From assembly GCF_008704655.1 (NCBI RefSeq), contig NZ_CP023688.1, positions 5,005,001 through 5,069,000 on the forward strand: a stretch of DNA of 64,000 nt, given 5' to 3'. The notes below the pieces were generated by a model. That model ran no database searches, was not told the origin of the DNA, and was given only the letters and a program-made list of their open reading frames with translations. Both the position numbers and the translations under genes were made by a program. The stretch's first letter is position 1. Every line of letters begins with the position of its first letter. Below are positions 10,249 to 21,393 of this stretch, piece by piece. The stretch is from Streptomyces rimosus. GTDB lineage: Bacteria > Actinomycetota > Actinomycetes > Streptomycetales > Streptomycetaceae.

Positions 10249-10616
10249 GGGACTCCCAGAGGCAGAGCTTCCATCACGTGCAGTGCGGGACCGTTCACCC
10301 GTCGTAGGGACGCGTGGGTACCGGTTTGCGTCTGAGGAGAATAACGCTTCGTACAGGCAGCGCTACACCCAGTTGCTCAAATCATCGATTACTTCTGGTC
10401 CGTTACGAGTTAGTGCCCGTTCAAGTATCGATTCCTGAGCAGATATTGATCAGAAAGGAACGTGATCTGCCTGGTTGCGGGGCGTCTTGTGGCGGACCGA
10501 CGGCAACGTGACTGCCGGGGACGGGGTGGGGGTATGCAACAGGGATTGGCCGGGCCGGGCGCCCCGGAAAGCGCCGGACACGGCCCGTGACCGGCCGCCG
10601 GTTGGCGCGGCGGGCC
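10249..10616. promoter_or_regulatory. bldN upstream region, no gene
   Basis: About 370 bases between bldN and the SUKH gene. The part 10375-10460 is clearly richer in A/T than its surroundings (for example 'caagtatcgattcctgagcag') and is the likely bldN promoter region. I could not assign a specific -35/-10 pair or a BldD box by eye. Confidence 0.45.
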
Positions 10617-11213
10617 TCAGCGGCGGTCGGGTGTGCCGGTCAGCCAGGCGGTGTACCACGCGTGGAATTCCGGCCCCGGTGCCAGATTGGGCCAGACCTC
10701 CAGATCGTCGTACCAGATGCGCCCGCGCTGCTCGCCGGTGACGACGAGACGCGCGAATCCGCCGCAGCCCGCCTCCGCCACGGCGAGCGTCCCGGTCACC
10801 ATCTCGGCGGCGTCGAACCGCCGGCCGGGTTGGGCGTGCCACCTCTCGGTGAACCGGAAGGGCGCCGCGAGCGCGCCGGGCCTGCGGTCGCGCTCGCGGA
10901 TGTCGTCCGCCGCCCAGTCGTCCGGCGGGCCCGGGTAGGCGGTGGGCCCGGTCAGGGGGAAGAGGCCGTGGAGCGGTCCGGCGCCGCCGTCGGCGACCAG
11001 CAGGAGGAAGTCGCGGTACGACTGCGGCAGCTCGACGCCGTGCAGTGCCTCGAACGCGTGCAGTTCGTCAGCGGGCAGTGGGGGTTCGAGCCGGTAGCCG
11101 TGCTGGTCGGCGCCGGTACGCGTGAGCCTGGGGTCGCGGCGGGCCAGCTCCGCCAGGCGGGCCCGGACCGCGCCCGGGTCCCAGGACGCCGTACCGCCGG
11201 AGTCCGCCACCAC
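10617..11213 (-). CDS. SMI1/KNR4 (SUKH) family protein
   Basis: About 198 residues with a SUKH-type core: a helical start, LHGVELPQSYRDFLLLVADGGAGPLHGLFPL (the family hallmark 'LP..Y..F....DG..G....'), then beta-strand rich sequence with WYDDLEVWPNL and a C-terminal FHAWYTAWL helix. SUKH proteins are commonly immunity proteins or general scaffolds. Here it sits in a conserved housekeeping context downstream of the SerB-like gene, so a toxin partner is not indicated. Two adjacent GTG codons (11213, 11210) are the only plausible starts, 15 bases after the upstream stop; no ribosome site is clear, suggesting translational coupling. Confidence 0.75.
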   Translation of the reverse strand: MVADSGGTASWDPGAVRARLAELARRDPRLTRTGADQHGYRLEPPLPADELHAFEALHGVELPQSYRDFLLLVADGGAGPLHGLFPLTGPTAYPGPPDDWAADDIRERDRRPGALAAPFRFTERWHAQPGRRFDAAEMVTGTLAVAEAGCGGFARLVVTGEQRGRIWYDDLEVWPNLAPGPEFHAWYTAWLTGTPDRR

Positions 11214-11227
11214 CGGGAGGAACCGGT

Positions 11228-12220
11228 TCAGCGACGCCGCCGCTGCAACGCCACCGCCGCGGCCGCACCCCCCGCGAGCGCCCCCACCCCCGCTGCTGCC
11301 GGGATGCCGATCTTCACCGCCTTGCGGCCGGTTCGGTAGTCGCGCAGGCGCCAGCCCTGTTCGCGGGCGTGCTTGCGCAGGCGGCCGTCGGGGTTGATCG
11401 CGTACGGGTGGCCGACCAGGGACAACATCGGGATGTCGTTGGCGGAGTCGCTGTAGGCGGCGCAGCGCTCCAGGTCGAGTCCTTCGGCGGCGGCCAGGGC
11501 CCGTACGGCCTCGGCCTTGGCGGGGCCGTGCAGCGGCTCGCCGACCAGCTTGCCGGTGTAGACGCCGCCGACGGACTCGGCGACGGTGCCGAGCGCGCCG
11601 GTCAGGCCGAGCCGCCGGGCGATGATCGTCGCGGTCTCGACGGGCGCCGCGGTGACCAGCCACACCTTCTGGCCCGCGTCCAGGTGGGCCTGGGCGAGGG
11701 CGCGGGTGCCGGGCCAGATCCGCTCGGCCATGTACTCGTCGTAGATCTCCTCGCCGATGGTCATCAGCTCGGAGACGCGGTGGCCCTGGACGATGGAGAG
11801 CGCGCTGTTGCGGGCGTCCGCCATGTGCTCGGGGTTCTCCGAGCCGATGAAACGGAAGTAGATCTGCTGCCAGACGAAGCGGACCAGGTCGCGCTTGTGG
11901 AAGAAGCGGCGCTTGTACAGGCCGCGCCCGAAGTGGAAGAGCGACGCGCCCTGCATCACGGTGTTGTCGAGGTCGAAGAAGGCGGCGGCGGAGGTGTCGC
12001 CGACGACCGGGAATTCCGGCTCCTCGGCGCTCTCGGCCTGGGCTGCCGCTTCCTGCGCCGCGGCCTCCAGCGAGGATTTGCGCGCGGCCTCGGCCGCGGC
12101 TTCGCCGGCCAGCACGCTGCGCGCGGTGGCGGGGCGCCTACGGCGGCTGAACCACCCCGTGGGGAGGTGCGCGCCGTAGGGCTTCCTACGGGGACGGCGG
12201 GCGGGCGACGGGTGGGCCAT
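11228..12220 (-). CDS. HAD-IB family (SerB/CicA-like) hydrolase
   Basis: A 330-residue protein. Motif I is [14 protein letters not shown] (near 84-97), with TAAPVE as motif II and [11 protein letters not shown] as motif IV, typical of the HAD-IB subfamily with an alpha-helical cap. The first 75 residues are basic then Ala/Glu-rich and not conserved. A C-terminal hydrophobic stretch ([20 protein letters not shown]) before QRRRR looks like a membrane-anchoring helix. Actinobacterial relatives dephosphorylate lipid or serine phosphates; the substrate is unknown here. The SUKH gene follows on the same strand after 14 bases. Confidence 0.85.
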   Translation of the reverse strand: MAHPSPARRPRRKPYGAHLPTGWFSRRRRPATARSVLAGEAAAEAARKSSLEAAAQEAAAQAESAEEPEFPVVGDTSAAAFFDLDNTVMQGASLFHFGRGLYKRRFFHKRDLVRFVWQQIYFRFIGSENPEHMADARNSALSIVQGHRVSELMTIGEEIYDEYMAERIWPGTRALAQAHLDAGQKVWLVTAAPVETATIIARRLGLTGALGTVAESVGGVYTGKLVGEPLHGPAKAEAVRALAAAEGLDLERCAAYSDSANDIPMLSLVGHPYAINPDGRLRKHAREQGWRLRDYRTGRKAVKIGIPAAAGVGALAGGAAAAVALQRRRR

Positions 12221-12442
12221 GTAGCTAGCGTAGCCAGGTTGTTCGGTGCGCCTGGTTACGGGCGGATGTCCACCGGCCGGGGTTCGGCCGACGGTTGCGT
12301 TACGGCCATCCCGGTGACGGCGCCGGACGGCGAGGGGCGCGCCGCCGTGGGGGCGTACGCCGGGCGGTTCCGATGCCGTACGCGCCGGGGCACGCCGGGC
12401 GTAGGAGCGCTCGTACCGGTGCCAGGGCCGGGGCTCGTGCCG

Positions 12443-12721
12443 TCAGGCGCCCAGGGCCTTGCGCAGCCGCTGGGGGTCGACCCGCCAGAAATCGTGCTGC
12501 GCGCCGTCCACGAGGACGACCGGAATCTGTTCCCAGTACTTGCGGTACAGCTCCTCGTCCTGGGTGATGTCCTTCTTCTCCCAGGAGGCGCCGGTCTCGG
12601 CGCAGACGCGTTCGATCACTTCCTGTGCGACATCACACAGGTGGCAGCCGGGCTTGCCGATGAGCGTGACCGTGCTGTCCGCCGGATTCTTGCGGGTGTT
12701 GCGGCTGAAGAGGGAGGCCAT
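12443..12721 (-). CDS. Glutaredoxin-like family protein
   Basis: A 92-residue thioredoxin-fold protein with the redox motif CHLC (GKPGCHLCDVAQE, near residues 26-29) and the cis-Pro in QIPVVLVDG. This compact single-domain DUF836-type protein is conserved in actinobacteria, typically immediately upstream of and divergent from rex. The ATG at 12721 is the only start that keeps the fold intact without a non-conserved extension. The divergent rex neighbour suggests a thiol-redox role; this is inference. Confidence 0.82.
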   Translation of the reverse strand: MASLFSRNTRKNPADSTVTLIGKPGCHLCDVAQEVIERVCAETGASWEKKDITQDEELYRKYWEQIPVVLVDGAQHDFWRVDPQRLRKALGA

Positions 12722-13025
12722 GCCCGTAATTGTGCCTCTGCCCGGGGTGCCCGGTGCCGTTGGCCCGGCCTCGGCCGGGCGGCCGGGAAGCAGGCCGGGG
12801 CAGGCCGGAAAGCGGGACGGAAAGTCGCCTGAGTCGACTACCATCGATGGGCGATTTGTAGGTTTCCGGGGCATAGCGGTGAGGAGTGAGGACGCGTGCT
12901 GCCGTCGGCGCTCCTTTGTTACCGGCGCGAAACGTGTGAACGGTGTGCCGGGGGAGTTGGTTCCGCGAAGGGGTGCAAAAGCCGCGTGACCCCGGTCACT
13001 TTGGCCGGACAAAGCGGACACCATC

Positions 13026-13045
13026 TTTGTGCACGCGTTCACAAA
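13026..13045. promoter_or_regulatory. Rex operator (ROP) upstream of rex
   Basis: A near-perfect 20-bp palindrome tttgtgcacgcgttcacaaa with one mismatched pair. It matches the Streptomyces Rex operator (TGTGAAC-N-GTTCACA type) and lies 75 bases upstream of the rex start. It predicts NADH/NAD-responsive autoregulation of the rex-hemACDB unit. The wider gap 12722-13120 contains no other recognisable gene. Confidence 0.88.
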
Positions 13046-13120
13046 GACATAGCCTGCTGTCGACGGGGCGGTCGGGACATCTACGGCCGTCCACAGCCCC
13101 GCTCTACCCGCAGGAGCACC

Positions 13121-13966
13121 GTGGCAACTGGCCGAACTCACCGACCGGCGACCCGAAGCCGAGGGATTCCCGAGGCCACCGTCGCCCGGCTTCCGCTGTA
13201 TCTGCGCGCGTTGACCGCGCTCTCCGAGCGCTCGGTCCCCACGGTCTCGTCCGAGGAACTCGCCGCCGCCGCGGGGGTCAACTCCGCGAAGCTGCGCAAG
13301 GACTTCTCCTACCTCGGCTCGTACGGCACCCGGGGCGTCGGCTACGACGTGGAGTACCTCGTCTACCAGATCTCCCGCGAGCTGGGCCTGACGCAGGACT
13401 GGCCGGTCGTGATCGTCGGTATCGGCAACCTCGGCGCCGCCCTGGCCAACTACGGCGGCTTCGCCTCCCGCGGGTTCCGCGTCGCCGCGCTCATAGACGC
13501 CGATCCGGCGATGGCGGGCAAGCCGGTGGCGGGCATCGCCGTCCAGCACACCGACGAGCTGGAAAAGATCATCACGGACAACGGCGTCTCGATCGGTGTG
13601 ATCGCGACCCCGGCGGGCGCGGCGCAGCAGGTCTGCGACCGGCTCGTGGCGGCCGGTGTCACCTCCATCCTGAACTTCGCGCCGACCGTGCTGACCGTTC
13701 CGGACGGTGTGGACGTGCGCAAGGTCGACCTGTCGATAGAACTGCAGATCCTGGCCTTCCACGAGCAGCGCAAGGCGGGCGAGGACGCGGGCCACGACGA
13801 CGAGGACTCCGACGACGCCCGCGCCGTCGCCGCGCGCGAGGCCCGCCGGGCCGTGCGCGAGGTCCGCGAGGCCGCGGCCAAGGCGGCCCCGGCCGCGGAC
13901 GGCTCCACCGGCGCGTCCGACCGCAAGGGACCCGACGGGGATGTGCCCGCCGTGATGCCGGCATGA
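13121..13966 (+). CDS. rex: Redox-sensing repressor Rex
   Basis: A 281-residue repressor that binds DNA when NADH/NAD is low and releases it when NADH rises. The N-terminal winged helix (SRGIPEATVARLPLYLRAL ... SAKLRKDFSYLGSYGTRGVGYDV) is followed by a Rossmann domain with VIVGIGNLGAALANY and IGVIATPAGAAQQV, and a C-terminal swapping helix (DLSIELQILAFHEQ). The C-terminal ~60 residues are an Asp/Arg/Ala-rich tail, variable in Streptomyces. The GTG at 13121 gives the known N-terminus. hemA follows after 73 bases; the operator at 13026-13045 implies self-control. Confidence 0.96.
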   Translation: MATGRTHRPATRSRGIPEATVARLPLYLRALTALSERSVPTVSSEELAAAAGVNSAKLRKDFSYLGSYGTRGVGYDVEYLVYQISRELGLTQDWPVVIVGIGNLGAALANYGGFASRGFRVAALIDADPAMAGKPVAGIAVQHTDELEKIITDNGVSIGVIATPAGAAQQVCDRLVAAGVTSILNFAPTVLTVPDGVDVRKVDLSIELQILAFHEQRKAGEDAGHDDEDSDDARAVAAREARRAVREVREAAAKAAPAADGSTGASDRKGPDGDVPAVMPA

Positions 13967-14039
13967 GCGAGCGCAGCGAGCGAATCATCGAAAGGTGCGC
14001 CACAGGCGAAGGCTGTGCCTCGCGAAGCGAGGTGCAAGC
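13963..14039 (+). repeat. Mini-repeat and two tandem hairpins between rex and hemA
   Basis: The short gap contains gagcgagcgcagcgagcg (an imperfect direct repeat of gagcgagcg/cagcgagcg) and then two adjacent hairpins: cacag-gcgaagg-ctgtg (14001-14017) and cctcgc-gaa-gcgagg (14018-14032). The second ends only 7 bases before the hemA ATG, so it could mask or shape hemA translation initiation. Similar 'agcgagcg' elements recur between Streptomyces genes, which makes a mobile mini-repeat origin possible. Confidence 0.6.
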
Positions 14040-15482
14040 ATGAGCCTCCTCGTAGTTGGGCTCAGTCACCGCAGTGCCCCCGTCAGCGTCCTGGAACACG
14101 CCGCCATCGCCCCCGAGGCGCGCGGCAAGCTGCTCCAGGACGCGGTGTCGGCCGAGCCGGCCGCCGAGGCCGCGGTGCTCTCGACCTGCAACCGCATCGA
14201 GCTGTACGCCGACGTGGACAAGTTCCACGCCGGTGTCGCCGAGCTGTCCACGCTGCTGGCCCGGCACAGCGGCGCGGGCCTGGACGAGCTGACTCCGTAT
14301 CTGTACGTGCACTACGAGGACCGGGCCGTCCACCACCTCTTCTCGGTGGCCTGCGGCCTGGACTCGATGGTCGTGGGCGAGGGCCAGATCCTCGGCCAGA
14401 TCAAGGACGCGCTCGCGGTCGCGCAGGAGCAGCACACCGCGGGCCGGCTGCTGAACGACCTCTTCCAGCAGGCGCTGCGGGTCGGCAAGCGCGCCCACAG
14501 CGAGACCGGCATCGACAAGGCGGGCCAGTCGCTGGTCACCTTCGGTCTGGAGCAGCTGGCCGGGGACACCGATGTCGCCGAGTGGGCCCGGGGCAAGCGC
14601 GCCCTGGTCATCGGCGCCGGTTCGATGTCGTCGCTGGCCGCGACCACGCTCGTACGGGCGGGGGTCAGCGAACTGGCGGTGGCCAACCGGACGGTGGAGC
14701 GCGCCGAGCGGCTGACGCAGATCCTGACGGAGCCGGGTTCGGCGGGCGCGCTGAACGGGCTGTCCGCCCGCGCCGTCGCGATGACCGCCGTACAGTCCGA
14801 GCTGGCCCTGGCCGATGTCGTGGTGTCCTGCACGGGCGCCACCGGCCTGGTCCTGACCGGCGAGGCGATCGCGGCGGCCGCCGAGACGCGCGCCGCCCGT
14901 ACCGCTGCCGCCGACGGCCTCACCGGCACCGCCGGGGGCGCCGGCAGCACCGTCGCGCCCGGCCCCGAGCTGGCGCTGCTCGACCTCGCCATGCCGCGGG
15001 ACATCGACGCCGCGGCGCACCGGACCGAGGGCGTGCGCCTCGTCGACATCGAGTCCCTCGCGGACGCGTCCGCCGACGCGCCGATGGCGGCCGACGTGGA
15101 CCGGGTGCGCGGCATCGTCTCCGACGAGGTGGCCGCGTTCGGTGCGGCGCAGCGGGCGGCGCACATCACGCCGACCGTGGTCGCGCTGCGCACCATGGCG
15201 GCGGACGTGGTGGCGAGTGAGATCGCCCGGCTGGACGGCCGGCTGCCAGGCCTGGACGACAAGCAGCGCGCGGAGATCACCCAGACCGTGCGCCGGGTCG
15301 TCGACAAGCTCCTGCACGCGCCCACCGTGCGCGTCAAGCAGCTGGCCAGCGAACCAGGCGGCGCCGGTTACGCGGACGCGCTGCGCGAACTCTTCGACCT
15401 CGACCCGCAGACGGTGGCCGCCGTCAGCCGGGCCGACACGCGGGCAACGGCCCGCACACAGCACGGGAGCGGGCATGACTGA
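14040..15482 (+). CDS. hemA: Glutamyl-tRNA reductase
   Basis: A 480-residue enzyme that reduces glutamyl-tRNA(Glu) to glutamate-1-semialdehyde with NADPH, the first committed step of C5 haem synthesis. The catalytic Cys is in LSTCNRIELY (residue ~50); VGEGQILGQIKDAL is a family signature; the NADPH domain starts at ALVIGAGSMSSLAATTL; the C-terminal helical dimerisation domain contains VDKLLHAPTVRVKQLA. The ATG at 14040 is preceded by a hairpin. The gene's last 8 bases overlap hemC. hemL, encoding the next enzyme, is at 57090. Confidence 0.97.
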   Translation: MSLLVVGLSHRSAPVSVLEHAAIAPEARGKLLQDAVSAEPAAEAAVLSTCNRIELYADVDKFHAGVAELSTLLARHSGAGLDELTPYLYVHYEDRAVHHLFSVACGLDSMVVGEGQILGQIKDALAVAQEQHTAGRLLNDLFQQALRVGKRAHSETGIDKAGQSLVTFGLEQLAGDTDVAEWARGKRALVIGAGSMSSLAATTLVRAGVSELAVANRTVERAERLTQILTEPGSAGALNGLSARAVAMTAVQSELALADVVVSCTGATGLVLTGEAIAAAAETRAARTAAADGLTGTAGGAGSTVAPGPELALLDLAMPRDIDAAAHRTEGVRLVDIESLADASADAPMAADVDRVRGIVSDEVAAFGAAQRAAHITPTVVALRTMAADVVASEIARLDGRLPGLDDKQRAEITQTVRRVVDKLLHAPTVRVKQLASEPGGAGYADALRELFDLDPQTVAAVSRADTRATARTQHGSGHD

Positions 15483-16452
15483 CAGCAATCCACGGGCCCT
15501 GCGACTGGGGACGCGGCGCAGCAAGCTCGCCATGGCCCAGTCCGGGATGGTGGCCGAGGCGGTGCGCGAGGTCACCGGCCGTCCCGTAGAGCTGGTGGAG
15601 ATCACCACGTACGGCGACACGTCGCGTGAGCACCTGGCGCAGATCGGCGGGACCGGTGTGTTCGTCTCGGCGCTGCGTGACGCGCTGCTCGACGGGACGA
15701 TCGACTTCGCCGTGCACTCGCTGAAGGACCTGCCCACCGCGCAGCCTGCCGAGCTGGCGCTGGCCGCCGTGCCCAAGCGCGAGGACCCGCGCGACGTGCT
15801 GGTGGCGCGCGACGGTCTGACCTTCGAGGAGCTGCCGGACGGCGCCCGCGTGGGTACGGGCTCGCCGCGCCGCATGGCGCAGCTGAACGCCTGGGCGCGC
15901 GCGCTGGGCCGGCAGGTGGAGACCGTGCCGATCCGCGGGAACATCGACACCCGTATCGGCTATGTCGAGAAGGGGGAGCTGGACGCGGTCGTGCTGGCCG
16001 CGGCCGGGCTGACCCGGCTCGGCCGGATCGACGAGGCGACCGACCACCTGTCGCCCGACATGATTTTGCCCGCCCCCGGCCAGGGGGCCCTGGCGGTGGA
16101 GTGCGCCGCGCACAACGCGCAGCTCGCCGCCCAGCTCGCCGAGCTCGACGACCCGTTCACCCGGGCCGCCGTGACGGCCGAGCGTTCCCTGCTCGCCGCC
16201 CTGGAGGCCGGCTGCTCCGCACCTGTGGGTGCGCTGGCCGACCTTCAGGCCGACGGGCAGGCTGTCACCGAATTGCGCCTGCGTGGCGTCGTCGGCACGA
16301 CCGACGGCTCGACGCTGGTGCAGCTGTCCACCACCGGACACGTACCCGCCTCTCTCGGCGACGCGGCGACCCCCCTGAACATGGGGCGCGAACTCGCCGC
16401 CGAGATGCTCGCGAAGGGTGCGGCCGGTCTTATGGGGGAGCGAGCACTTTGA
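15475..16452 (+). CDS. hemC: Porphobilinogen deaminase (hydroxymethylbilane synthase)
   Basis: A 325-residue enzyme joining four porphobilinogen units into hydroxymethylbilane. Visible features are RLGTRRSKLAMAQ at the N-terminus, HSLKDLPT, the invariant GTGSPRRMAQL and GNIDTR, and the dipyrromethane-anchoring Cys in LEAGCSAPVGA. The ATG at 15475 (ggagcgggc upstream) overlaps the hemA stop by 8 bases, and hemD starts within its stop codon, so all are translated from one message. Confidence 0.97.
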   Translation: MTDSNPRALRLGTRRSKLAMAQSGMVAEAVREVTGRPVELVEITTYGDTSREHLAQIGGTGVFVSALRDALLDGTIDFAVHSLKDLPTAQPAELALAAVPKREDPRDVLVARDGLTFEELPDGARVGTGSPRRMAQLNAWARALGRQVETVPIRGNIDTRIGYVEKGELDAVVLAAAGLTRLGRIDEATDHLSPDMILPAPGQGALAVECAAHNAQLAAQLAELDDPFTRAAVTAERSLLAALEAGCSAPVGALADLQADGQAVTELRLRGVVGTTDGSTLVQLSTTGHVPASLGDAATPLNMGRELAAEMLAKGAAGLMGERAL

Positions 16453-18098
16453 ACCCCACCGCCCCGAACCACCCTGCCGCCGGTCAGGTCACCTTCATCG
16501 GTGCCGGTCCCGGAGATCCGGGCCTGCTGACGCTGCGTGCCGTCGAGGCACTGGCGCGCGCCGATGTGCTGATCGCCGAACCGCAGGTGCTCGACGTCGT
16601 CCGCGCGCATGCGCGGGCGCAGGTGGACACGCCGCAGCAGCCGACGGCTGACGAGGCGTCAACCACCGCCGGAGTCCCTGCTCTTAGGGACACCACCAAT
16701 CTTGTCATGTCGGCTGTGCGCACCGGCAAGCGGGTGGTGCGTGCGGTGTCCGGCGACCCGGGCCTCGACGCGCACGTCGCCGAGGAGATGCTGGCGTGCG
16801 CCGCCGAGGGGGTCGTCTTCGAGGTCGTGCCGGGCATCGCCGCCGCGGTCGGTGTGCCCGCGTACGCCGGTGTGCCGCTGCGCGACGCGGACGGTACGGA
16901 CGTGCGGTTCATCGACGCGCGGACCGCCGACGAGCGCTGCTGGTCGGAGGTGGGCTCCAGCGACGCCACGGCCGTGGTGTCGACCTCGCTGGACTCGGTG
17001 GCCGCCGCGGCCGCGGAGCTGGTCTCCGCGGGCCGCAAGCCGGACACGCCGATGACCGTCACCGTCGCCGGTACGACCACCCGCCAGCGCACCTGGAACG
17101 CCACCCTCGGCTCGGTGGCCCAGGTGCTCAAGGCCGCGAAGGTGCTGCCGTCGGCGGACGGCGGGCAGCCGGTCATAGCCGTGGTCGGTGAGCGCGGTGC
17201 CGCGGCCCGGCGCGACCAGCTCTCGTGGTTCGAGAACAAGCCGCTGTTCGGCTGGCGGGTCCTCGTGCCGCGTACCAAGGAGCAGGCCGCTTCGCTCTCC
17301 GACCAGCTCGTCGAGTACGGCGCGGTGCCGCACGAGGTGCCCACCATCGCCGTGGAGCCGCCGCGTACCCCGCAGCAGATGGAACGCGCGGTCAAGGGCC
17401 TGGTCACCGGCCGCTACGAGTGGATCGCCTTCACCTCGGTCAACGCCGTCAAGGCGGTCCGGGAGAAGTTCGAGGAGTACGGCCTCGACGCCCGCGCGTT
17501 CGCCGGGATCAAGGTCGCCGCGGTGGGCGAGCAGACCGCCAAGGCGCTGATCGCCTTCGGTGTGAAGCCCGACCTCGTACCGTCCGGCGAGCAGTCGGCG
17601 GCCGGGCTGCTGGAGGACTGGCCGCCGTACGACCCGGTCTTCGACCCGATCGACCGGGTGTTCCTGCCGCGCGCCGACATCGCCACCGAGACGCTGGTGG
17701 CGGGCCTGATCGAGCTGGGCTGGGAGGTCGACGACGTCACGGCCTACCGGACCGTACGGGCCTCGCCGCCGCCGCAGGAGACCCGCGAGGCGATCAAGGG
17801 CGGCGGGTTCGACGCCGTTCTGTTCACCTCGTCCTCCACGGTGCGCAACCTGGTCGGCATCGCCGGCAAGCCGCACAACGTGACCGTGATCGCCTGTATC
17901 GGCCCGGCCACCGCCAAGACCGCCGAGGAGCACGGGCTGCGCGTGGACGTCATGTCGCCCGAGCCGTCGGTGCACAAGCTGGCCGAAGCGCTCGCGGAGT
18001 TCGGCGCGGCGCGGCGCGATGCCGCGCTGGAGGCCGGAGACCCGGTCACCCGCCCGAGCGAGCGCCGGCCCGGATCGCGTAGGAGGGCTCGCAGTTGA
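16449..18098 (+). CDS. hemD: Fused SUMT-like / uroporphyrinogen-III synthase
   Basis: A 549-residue fusion. Residues ~1-235 resemble the S-adenosylmethionine uroporphyrinogen-III methyltransferase fold ([41 protein letters not shown]). Residues ~260-510 are uroporphyrinogen-III synthase ([47 protein letters not shown]). The methyltransferase half lacks the usual KGGDPFVFGRG block, having only a shortened SGDPGLDA, so its activity is doubtful. It starts with TTG at 16449 in a TTGA overlap with the hemC stop, after gggggag. hemB overlaps its end by 4 bases. Confidence 0.93.
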   Translation: MNPTAPNHPAAGQVTFIGAGPGDPGLLTLRAVEALARADVLIAEPQVLDVVRAHARAQVDTPQQPTADEASTTAGVPALRDTTNLVMSAVRTGKRVVRAVSGDPGLDAHVAEEMLACAAEGVVFEVVPGIAAAVGVPAYAGVPLRDADGTDVRFIDARTADERCWSEVGSSDATAVVSTSLDSVAAAAAELVSAGRKPDTPMTVTVAGTTTRQRTWNATLGSVAQVLKAAKVLPSADGGQPVIAVVGERGAAARRDQLSWFENKPLFGWRVLVPRTKEQAASLSDQLVEYGAVPHEVPTIAVEPPRTPQQMERAVKGLVTGRYEWIAFTSVNAVKAVREKFEEYGLDARAFAGIKVAAVGEQTAKALIAFGVKPDLVPSGEQSAAGLLEDWPPYDPVFDPIDRVFLPRADIATETLVAGLIELGWEVDDVTAYRTVRASPPPQETREAIKGGGFDAVLFTSSSTVRNLVGIAGKPHNVTVIACIGPATAKTAEEHGLRVDVMSPEPSVHKLAEALAEFGAARRDAALEAGDPVTRPSERRPGSRRRARS

Positions 18099-19090
18099 GC
18101 AGCAGTACGTACGGCAGCTTCCCCGGCGCGCGGCCGCGCCGGCTGCGCACCACGCCGGCCATGCGCCGGATGGTCGCCGAACACCGCCTGCACCCGGCGG
18201 ACCTGATCCTGCCCGCGTTCGTGCGGGAGGGGATCTCGGAGCCGGCGCCGATCGGCGCGATGCCGGGCGTCGTGCAGCACACCCGTGACACCCTGCGGAA
18301 GGCCGCCGTGGAGGCGGTCGGGGCGGGCGTCGCCGGGATCATGCTGTTCGGCGTGCCGGAGGACGCGAAGAAGGACGCGGCCGGCACCGCCGGCACGGAC
18401 CCGGACGGCATCCTCCAGCAGGCCATCCGCGATGTGCGCGCCGAGGTCGGCGACGACCTGGTGATCATGTCGGACCTGTGCCTGGACGAGTTCACCGACC
18501 ACGGCCACTGCGGTGTCCTGGACGGCGAGGGCCGGGTGGACAACGACGCGACGCTGGAGCGCTACGCCGAGATGGCGCAGGTCCAGGCGGACGCGGGCGT
18601 CCACGTGGTGGGCCCGAGCGGCATGATGGACGGCCAGGTCGGCGTCATCCGCGACGCGCTGGACCAGACCGGCCACGAGGACGTCTCGATCCTCGCGTAC
18701 ACCGCGAAGTACGCCTCCGCCTTCTACGGCCCGTTCCGGGAGGCCGTCGGCTCGTCCCTCAAGGGCGACCGCAAGACCTACCAGCAGGACTACGGCAACT
18801 CCCGCGAGTCGCTGCGCGAGCTGGCGCTCGACCTCCAGGAGGGCGCCGACATGGTCATGGTCAAGCCGGGCATGCCGTACCTGGACGTGCTCGCGAAGAT
18901 CGCGGAGTCGGTGGACGTGCCGGTCGCCGCGTACCAGATCTCCGGTGAGTACGCGATGATCGAGGCCGCGGCCGAGAAGGGCTGGATCGACCGCGACGCG
19001 GCGATCCTGGAGTCCCTGACCGGGTTCAAGCGGGCGGGGGCCGACATGATCCTTACGTACTGGGCGACGGAGGTCGCGCGCAAGCTGTAG
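18095..19090 (+). CDS. hemB: Delta-aminolevulinic acid dehydratase (porphobilinogen synthase)
   Basis: A 331-residue enzyme condensing two aminolevulinate molecules to porphobilinogen. The two active-site lysines are in [13 protein letters not shown] and [10 protein letters not shown]. The metal loop reads [14 protein letters not shown]: the first and third Cys of the zinc-type C-x-C-x7-C set are kept, but the middle one is Asp, an intermediate form between the zinc and magnesium types. TTG start at 18095 with aggaggg upstream, overlapping hemD by 4 bases. It is the last gene of the rex-hem operon, followed by a hairpin terminator. Confidence 0.96.
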   Translation: MSSSTYGSFPGARPRRLRTTPAMRRMVAEHRLHPADLILPAFVREGISEPAPIGAMPGVVQHTRDTLRKAAVEAVGAGVAGIMLFGVPEDAKKDAAGTAGTDPDGILQQAIRDVRAEVGDDLVIMSDLCLDEFTDHGHCGVLDGEGRVDNDATLERYAEMAQVQADAGVHVVGPSGMMDGQVGVIRDALDQTGHEDVSILAYTAKYASAFYGPFREAVGSSLKGDRKTYQQDYGNSRESLRELALDLQEGADMVMVKPGMPYLDVLAKIAESVDVPVAAYQISGEYAMIEAAAEKGWIDRDAAILESLTGFKRAGADMILTYWATEVARKL

Positions 19091-21286
<2,196 letters not shown>

Positions 21287-21297
21287 GCGGACGTGTC

Positions 21298-21327
21298 CGG
21301 GCGCCTGCCGGCCGGCGGGCGCCCGGG
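21298..21327 (+). terminator. Terminator after the second trypsin gene
   Basis: A 9-bp stem ccgggcgcc / ggcgcccgg with a 12-base loop, 11 bases after the stop codon. Confidence 0.7.
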
Positions 21328-21393
21328 CCGAGCCGTTCCCTCTTCCCGGCTTCCCTCTTCCTTGCTTCCCGCATCCGGGATATCGTCCCGAAT

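Noticed and set aside
10617..11213. SUKH protein as immunity protein of a toxin system
   Set aside because: No toxin gene or polymorphic toxin cassette is nearby and the context is housekeeping.
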